DNA of 64,000 nucleotides from Trifolium pratense. Taxonomy: Eukaryota; Streptophyta; Magnoliopsida; Fabales; Fabaceae. Below, one piece after another: positions 59,061 through 64,000 of this stretch. Below the pieces are notes generated by a model. It was not told where the DNA came from. It saw only the letters and a program-made list of their open reading frames with translations, and did not search any database. Where the stretch lies: NCBI RefSeq assembly GCF_020283565.1, contig NC_060059.1, positions 10,237,501 through 10,301,500 on the forward strand, in the 5' to 3' direction. Numbering within the stretch: the stretch's first letter is position 1; each line of letters starts with the position of its first letter. A program made the position numbers and the translations under genes.

Positions 59061-60232
59061 TTATACAAATACTTTCTTTGAGACCAACCTATAACTCTTT
59101 TGAAAAAATGAAATTAACATAGTCCTAGGCTAGCAATAACTATTTTTTGTTAATTAATTATAATGTTAATTAGGGTGCCTTAAGTACAACTCGGACGATA
59201 AAACACTACATAAATATTAGATAGGCCGAGACACAAATTCGAACTTATAATATATTTTCCCTTCTCAATATTTAGTGCATGTAAATTTTACTAGAATCTT
59301 TGGTAGAAATAAAAATAAAATTAGTGCGAATGTACCAAAACACCAAACATATGTTATTTCTCTACGTACACCACTACGCATAAATTTAATCCCATGACTT
59401 CATTTTTACGTTTCTTTATCTTTACTCTTTAAGATCTCCTAAAAGGGGGCGTGACAAATACAATAATGAGAAAAAAAAGTTTAAGTCATAGTTGATGAAT
59501 ATGATGGAGAGTAGAGTATATATAAATCTTGAAGCTAATTAAGTAAAAATGAACCCAACAATATAAAGAAAGAGAACTTGATCTATAAGCCATAAGATAC
59601 TTTATGAAGTAACTTGGATAAGGAATAAAGAGCCATATACAATAGTGTTTGTGGCTCATCAAATTGAGGAATATACACTATACATAGTAATGATATGGAA
59701 AGAAATAGTGATGCTAACTTAATTAATATTATTATTATTATAAATAGAAAATAAAGGTAAACTACTAATTAAGCACAAGTTTCAACGAAGATTATTTGAG
59801 CAGTAGTACTTTTCACAACTTCTAATAATTTAATTATTTTTGGTACAAATTAGTTTTCACAACTTATTAGTTAGGAAAAGAATATAATTATGAGGTTGGT
59901 TAAGTAGAAGCATAGGATGCGTCAATGTCAAGAAAATGATTCAAGGATTACAGATCAACCGCCAGGTGGGGGCTATAGCCAAGAGGATGTTCCTCGTGGA
60001 AAATATTTGAATGTACATTTACCATATAGTTGAATATACTATGTGCTAAAATATATATATTTTGCCGACTCAATGATGGAGATATATACTTTTCTTTTGG
60101 ATCTTTAGGGGTCTCATATAAATGCAATAATTACTGAATACTTAGCTAATTACCTGCCTATAAAATGTATTGTGACATAAAATAATTAAAAAACAATATA
60201 TTTATAGGCAAAATTTGTCCAAAAGTTTAACA
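59061..60232. other. Intergenic; no gene recognised
   Basis: AT-rich. A less AT-rich patch at 59910-60000 (ccgccaggtgggggctatag) has no recognisable coding or RNA identity. Confidence 0.4.
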
Positions 60233-60379
60233 CTCCCTCCGATCCTATATATAAGAGAAAATTAACTTTTTAGATTCATTGTCGAATTGATGTATATAGA
60301 CAATAATATAGTCCAAATACATTCATTTTACAATGAATTTAAAAAGTAAAATGTTTATTATATATAAGATCGGAGAGAG
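60233..60379. mobile_element. Stowaway-type MITE, ~147 bp
   Basis: Ends ctccctccgatcctatatat and, inverted, ctctctccgatcttatatat. The TA duplication is kept on the right only (60380-60381). Confidence 0.75.
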
Positions 60380-60540
60380 TATTTTTTTAGATTGGTCTTT
60401 TAAGTTTTATTTTCACAAATTGAAAGGATTCTATCAACTATCAACATATTCATGAGGTTGTTAATATTATAAAATGATTTATTAAATTGCAAAATGTGAA
60501 TCAAATTGTCTTCCGATCATCTATTCTTTTTAAATATAGA

Positions 60541-60960
60541 CTAATAACAAGTTAATCAAACCGCTTGAATACATTGACGAACTTCTTTTCTACACAGATG
60601 AGTATTATATAAATTGCATAGCATGTTCATTTGCTGAATTTGAAACATGACAAGACATAACCAACCAATGCATGATTTTACTCCAAAGAGAAGTAGGCAA
60701 TTTACAATTGAAAAACAAGTGATCGAAGGTTTAAGTGACTCCATAATCACCTACACATAACACAGAATCCAACTGATTTATTCAACAACGCAACAAGTTA
60801 TCCTTAAATGACAATTTGTTCTTTAGCAATCTTCGAGCAAATAATGAAACCCTTAAAAAAGCTATTTTATTCAAAATAACTTCCTGCTCGAGTGCTTAAG
60901 TCACAACTTAAAACTACTTGACCCTCTCAACAAAGTTCAATGCTGCCTATGCATGTGAAT
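60541..60960 (-). pseudogene. LINE zinc-binding (zf-RVT) domain fragment, minus strand
   Basis: Minus-strand translation shows the pattern RVSLFARRLLKNKLSFKDNL ... LCVGDYGVT ... TFDHLFFNCKLPTSLWSKIM, i.e. the VSLFAWRLL...L-C..C...E...HLF..C zinc-binding region after the RT domain in plant LINEs. Frame breaks and stops are present. In minus orientation the RT piece at 58590-59060 lies on the wrong side, so the two are from separate insertions. Confidence 0.75.
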
Positions 60961-62126
60961 CCTGCATAGTTTTATGAATGATGTTATAACTTAGCTATAA
61001 CTTAGTACAATAATAAAAATCTGATTTAAAAATACAAATATACTACTATGTCTCTAGGACAAAATTAATTTTGTTTGTTGGAATGCAAATGCAAAATTAA
61101 TTGGAAAACATAACAATTGGTATCCACAAGTGACAACTATGTGACAACCGTATATATAATTATTAGTGCTGCTCCAAGAAAAAGTGATAATAAAGTTATC
61201 ATTAAAAGAATGGTGTTATGTTATCACTTTCTGATACGGTTGTCTAATGTTTGTGTTCTGTTGGATTCCTTTATTGCCACAAGAAGGTATCATCCAAGTA
61301 AGAATGATGAGTAAAGAAGAGAAATCTAATGGTAAAGAGAGAAGTCAGAAAACACATGAGTCATGACATGGTATTAGTAATTAGCAGCAAAGGAAAGGGA
61401 AAATCATAGGAAAGTGAAAGAAAAGGTTTCTCTAATCTAAACTTGCTTGCCATGTTATGCTTACTCATGATTCTTTTTGCTTCTCTGTCTACCCGGGCCA
61501 CACATATTGTACCTAAGGGGACACTATTGGCACCACTTATATGATTAATTTTTGTTTTTTTATTTTTGTTAAAGAATCTAGTCGTGAAACTCTTGTGACA
61601 AGTATGAGGTGAGAGTTAAGTCTCATATTGTTTAGAAAAGTCGAGGTTGATCATTTTATAAGTGAAATGATCCGTAAACCTAACGCCTTAAGGTTTTTAG
61701 GTAAAATTGTAGGGTCTAACTCATTTGTATAGTTGTTCTTAAACTCAACATAGATGATCTCAATCAGATGTCCTCTCGTGATCCAATAAAAACTTATATT
61801 TATATTAACAGAGTGTATAGAAGTGGAGAATTGTGGTGTGATTTAGCGTCCCAATATATTATATGCTCATATAACTTTTTTTTATCAAATAATTTAGTGG
61901 TTAGAATTCATGTGACTTAATTTAGAGTGTGCAGAACATCAGTAATCATTTTTCCATTGCTCACATGAAATTAATGGAATCGCACTAAGTAATATGTTTT
62001 GAATTATTCTATGTCAAAAAATATCATTGGACCCAAAAGTTTAATGTATTGAAATAAAACGTGTGTGTATATATAATATAATATTTTATCAAAAGAATGT
62101 ACTTGTAGTGTGTTATGTTGTTACTT
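60961..62126. other. Intergenic; no gene recognised
   Basis: AT-rich DNA without transposon ends or supported frames. Confidence 0.4.
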
Positions 62127-62376
62127 AAAGCTTCTCTTTTGGCCTTCTAGGACTCTTTTTCCTCCCGAAAAATCTAATTTTACTCTTAAAAAAAATTTGG
62201 AACGTATTTTTCGAAGTTTTTCTAGTTTAAATTCAGAAAAAATTCGGAAAACATATTCCGAAACTTTTTTACAAGGAAAAAAATTCGGAAAAGCGTTCCG
62301 AAATTTTTATTGAAGGGCAAAAAAAGAAATCCAAAGAGGGAAAAAGAAACATGAGAAGCTGGAAGAGAAACTTTCC
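62127..62376. mobile_element. Foldback-like element with ttcggaa motifs (copy A)
   Basis: Diverged inverted ends (cttctcttttggcc...ctctttttcc against the reverse of gggaaaaagaaacatgagaa). The core contains several short cttcggaa/ttccgaa palindromic motifs shared with copies B and C. Confidence 0.55.
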
Positions 62377-62513
62377 AATGATATTAGAGTTACTGATTTT
62401 ACTCAAACTGTACTAAATATTTTTCAGGCTTAACATCAAGCCCACATAGTTATCATTGCTCTCAAACCCAATTTCTCTTTAAAGCCCACATTATTCAAAG
62501 ATTAGATATTTTG

Positions 62514-62668
62514 TCTCTTCACCCTCAATTTCTCTTTTCGCGTAGAAAACTTCGGAAAACGTTTTTCGAATTTGTTTCAGTGCAAAATTTAGTGTAAACT
62601 TCAGAAAATATTTTTCAAAATTTTCTGCGTATTTTGCGCGAGAAGAAAAAATTGAGGGTGGGAAGAGA
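62514..62668. mobile_element. Foldback-like element with ttcggaa motifs (copy B)
   Basis: Ends tctcttcaccctcaatttct and, inverted, tctcttcccaccctcaattt, followed by tcttttcgcg / cgcgagaaga. The core has aacttcggaaaacgtttttc. Confidence 0.75.
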
Positions 62669-62997
62669 AACCATCAAAGATTACCTGTAAAGAATTCAAG
62701 ACTCTCGAATAAGAGATAAGACATGTAAAGAATTTATGAAATCTATTATTTGACAAATTGTTTTTGAAAAGATGATCTAGTTTTAAAAAGAAAAATTAAT
62801 GTATATCTACAAATTAGTTTCTTAAGATGAACCAATATATCTTGTCAAAAAAAAAAAAAGAAGAAAGATGAAGCAATATACAATAATCTAGCATTTACAC
62901 TAAAGCAGTTATTATTCTCGAGAAGTGCAGTTTTTTGAACTGCACTTTTTTTTTACGTACAAATGAAACTTGGTATAAATAGAGGGTATTTTTGAAT

Positions 62998-63339
62998 TTT
63001 TGGGACCCAAGAGAATTTCAGAGGGCCTAAAGAGCTTCTGAGTTTTTGGAAAAATTCTCATCCCTCAACATATATTTTCTCCCTCATGAGTTTTATGTTT
63101 TTATCCTTGAACTTGAATAAAAACTTCAGAACGCATTTTCTAAAAAAAAAACTGCCTAGAATACAAACTTCGGAATATGTTTTCCAAATTTTTTCCAAAT
63201 TTGAACTAGGGAAACTTCGAAAAATGTTTCCGAAGTTTTTATTCAAGGACAAAATTGATTTTTTTGGGAGGGGAGATAATATATGTAGGGGGGACGAAGA
63301 GAATTTTTCAAGTTTTTTGATACCGTGGCCCAAAGAAAA
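62998..63339. mobile_element. Foldback-like element with ttcggaa motifs (copy C)
   Basis: Inner inverted ends gaaaaattctcatccctcaa and gaaaaattctcttcgtcccc (reverse), then shared catatattttctccct and ccttgaa-ttgaataaaaactt. The outer limits are approximate. The overlapping open frames on both strands are a consequence of the inverted structure. Confidence 0.7.
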
Positions 63340-63434
63340 GCCCAAACATGTTTAAATGGAAAATGACAATCTTGGTCCATCTGAAAACACTTACAAATAT
63401 TGTTTATAGAAACTCAGTGGTAATGTGTGGCATT

Positions 63435-63650
63435 GTCTCAAAGAGTTTATTTCTATCGACTTATTTTTTAGCTTACGCAAATAAATAAAATTCTATATAT
63501 TATTATAAGTTTGTCAAAAAAGTTTATGAAATAAAAATAGTTTATGAAATTACAATGTTCGTCGGTGAGAACTAATGAATTAACATAAAAACTTATTATT
63601 TGCATAAAAATAATTATAAGGTAAAAAATAAGTCGATCCAAACCGGTTCT
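63435..63650. mobile_element. Diverged Harbinger-type MITE
   Basis: Left atcgacttattttttagctt and right aaaaataagtcgatccaaac are inverted copies, and the body shares ttattataagtttgtcaa with the other family members. It abuts the next copy within a few bases. Confidence 0.65.
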
Positions 63651-63652
63651 AA

Positions 63653-63848
63653 GGGCTCGTTTGGCCCAGATATTTTAGAGCTTATACAATATAAATTAGG
63701 TTTTATACTATTTTATAAGTTCAAACTGGTGAAAATTGTAATTTTATAAGCTATTTTATCATAAAATACCTTGACAAACTTATAATAATATAGAAAAATT
63801 GTATAAGTTGTTTGCATAAACTCTAAAAAAATAGGGCCAAACGAGCCA
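63653..63848. mobile_element. Harbinger-type MITE with TAA duplication
   Basis: Ends gggctcgtttggcccagata and, inverted, tggctcgtttggccctattt; taa on both sides (63650-63652, 63849-63851). Confidence 0.85.
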
Positions 63849-64000
63849 TAAGTATATTATAATTGCAAGCGAATCTTTAATGTATTTTTTGTTAATAAAT
63901 TTTGTGGACTAAACTAATCAACAAAAAACACATTTTGTGTCAAAAACAAAAAAACACTGCCTAAATTGATTATTTAAAATATTTGATTATTTAAAAACAT

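Noticed and set aside
59910..60000. Possible miR169-like sequence (tagccaagaggatg)
   Set aside because: Only the first eight bases agree with the known miR169 start; the rest does not, and no opposing hairpin arm is visible.
63058..63355. Overlapping 95- and 89-codon frames on opposite strands
   Set aside because: Both arise from the inverted structure of foldback copy C.

Overview
The window is nuclear DNA from a flowering plant: very AT-rich, with GT-AG introns, long gene-poor stretches, and the small non-autonomous transposons, Helitrons, SINEs and truncated LINEs typical of legumes. The repeat families and protein sequences suggest a temperate papilionoid legume of the Medicago/Trifolium/Pisum type. 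This is inference; no database was searched.

Four protein-coding genes can be supported, all on the + strand. (1) 6770-15625 is a 14-exon gene for a ~1047-residue membrane-anchored GT4-type glycosyltransferase-like protein (Arabidopsis At5g04480/At4g01210 type). (2) 17629-20474 is a 4-exon gene for a ~514-residue protein of the plant-specific At3g52170 type; its middle carries a tandem ~37-residue repeat. (3) 24573-28768 is a 7-exon gene for a ~1038-residue hybrid sensor histidine kinase of the CKI1 type with all phosphorelay residues present. (4) 55916-56389 is an intronless gene for a 157-residue SIAMESE-related (SMR) cyclin-dependent-kinase inhibitor. The genes do not form an operon-like or obviously co-functional group.

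Much of the rest is transposon-derived, and many insertions can be delimited by their target-site duplications (TSDs). Mutator-type or foldback elements with 9-bp TSDs lie at 5786-6183, 10148-10322, 17957-18211, 21189-21365, 21780-23291, 46613-46797 and 53347-53529. Helitrons inserted between A and T, with a terminal hairpin and a CTAG/CTAA end, lie at 4502-5459, 21477-21598, 35562-36652 and 37853-38112. SINEs with TSDs lie at 28356-28491, 29859-30076, 32371-32539 and 41130-41216. There is a solo LTR at 39183-39630. A LINE at 51151-52285 is interrupted by a hAT-type element (51216-52134). Stowaway- and Harbinger-type MITEs are scattered, several within introns of genes 1-3.

From about 28.8 to 55.4 kb I see no host gene, only layered and decayed repeats. 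I found no undescribed enzymatic or defence system. The most unusual items are structural: a near-perfect 398-bp palindrome, a two-tier 1.24-kb foldback, a TIR element whose ends are hairpins and which carries an array of six 28-bp dyads, a Helitron with an apparently exact 187-bp tandem duplication, and the nested LINE/hAT insertion.
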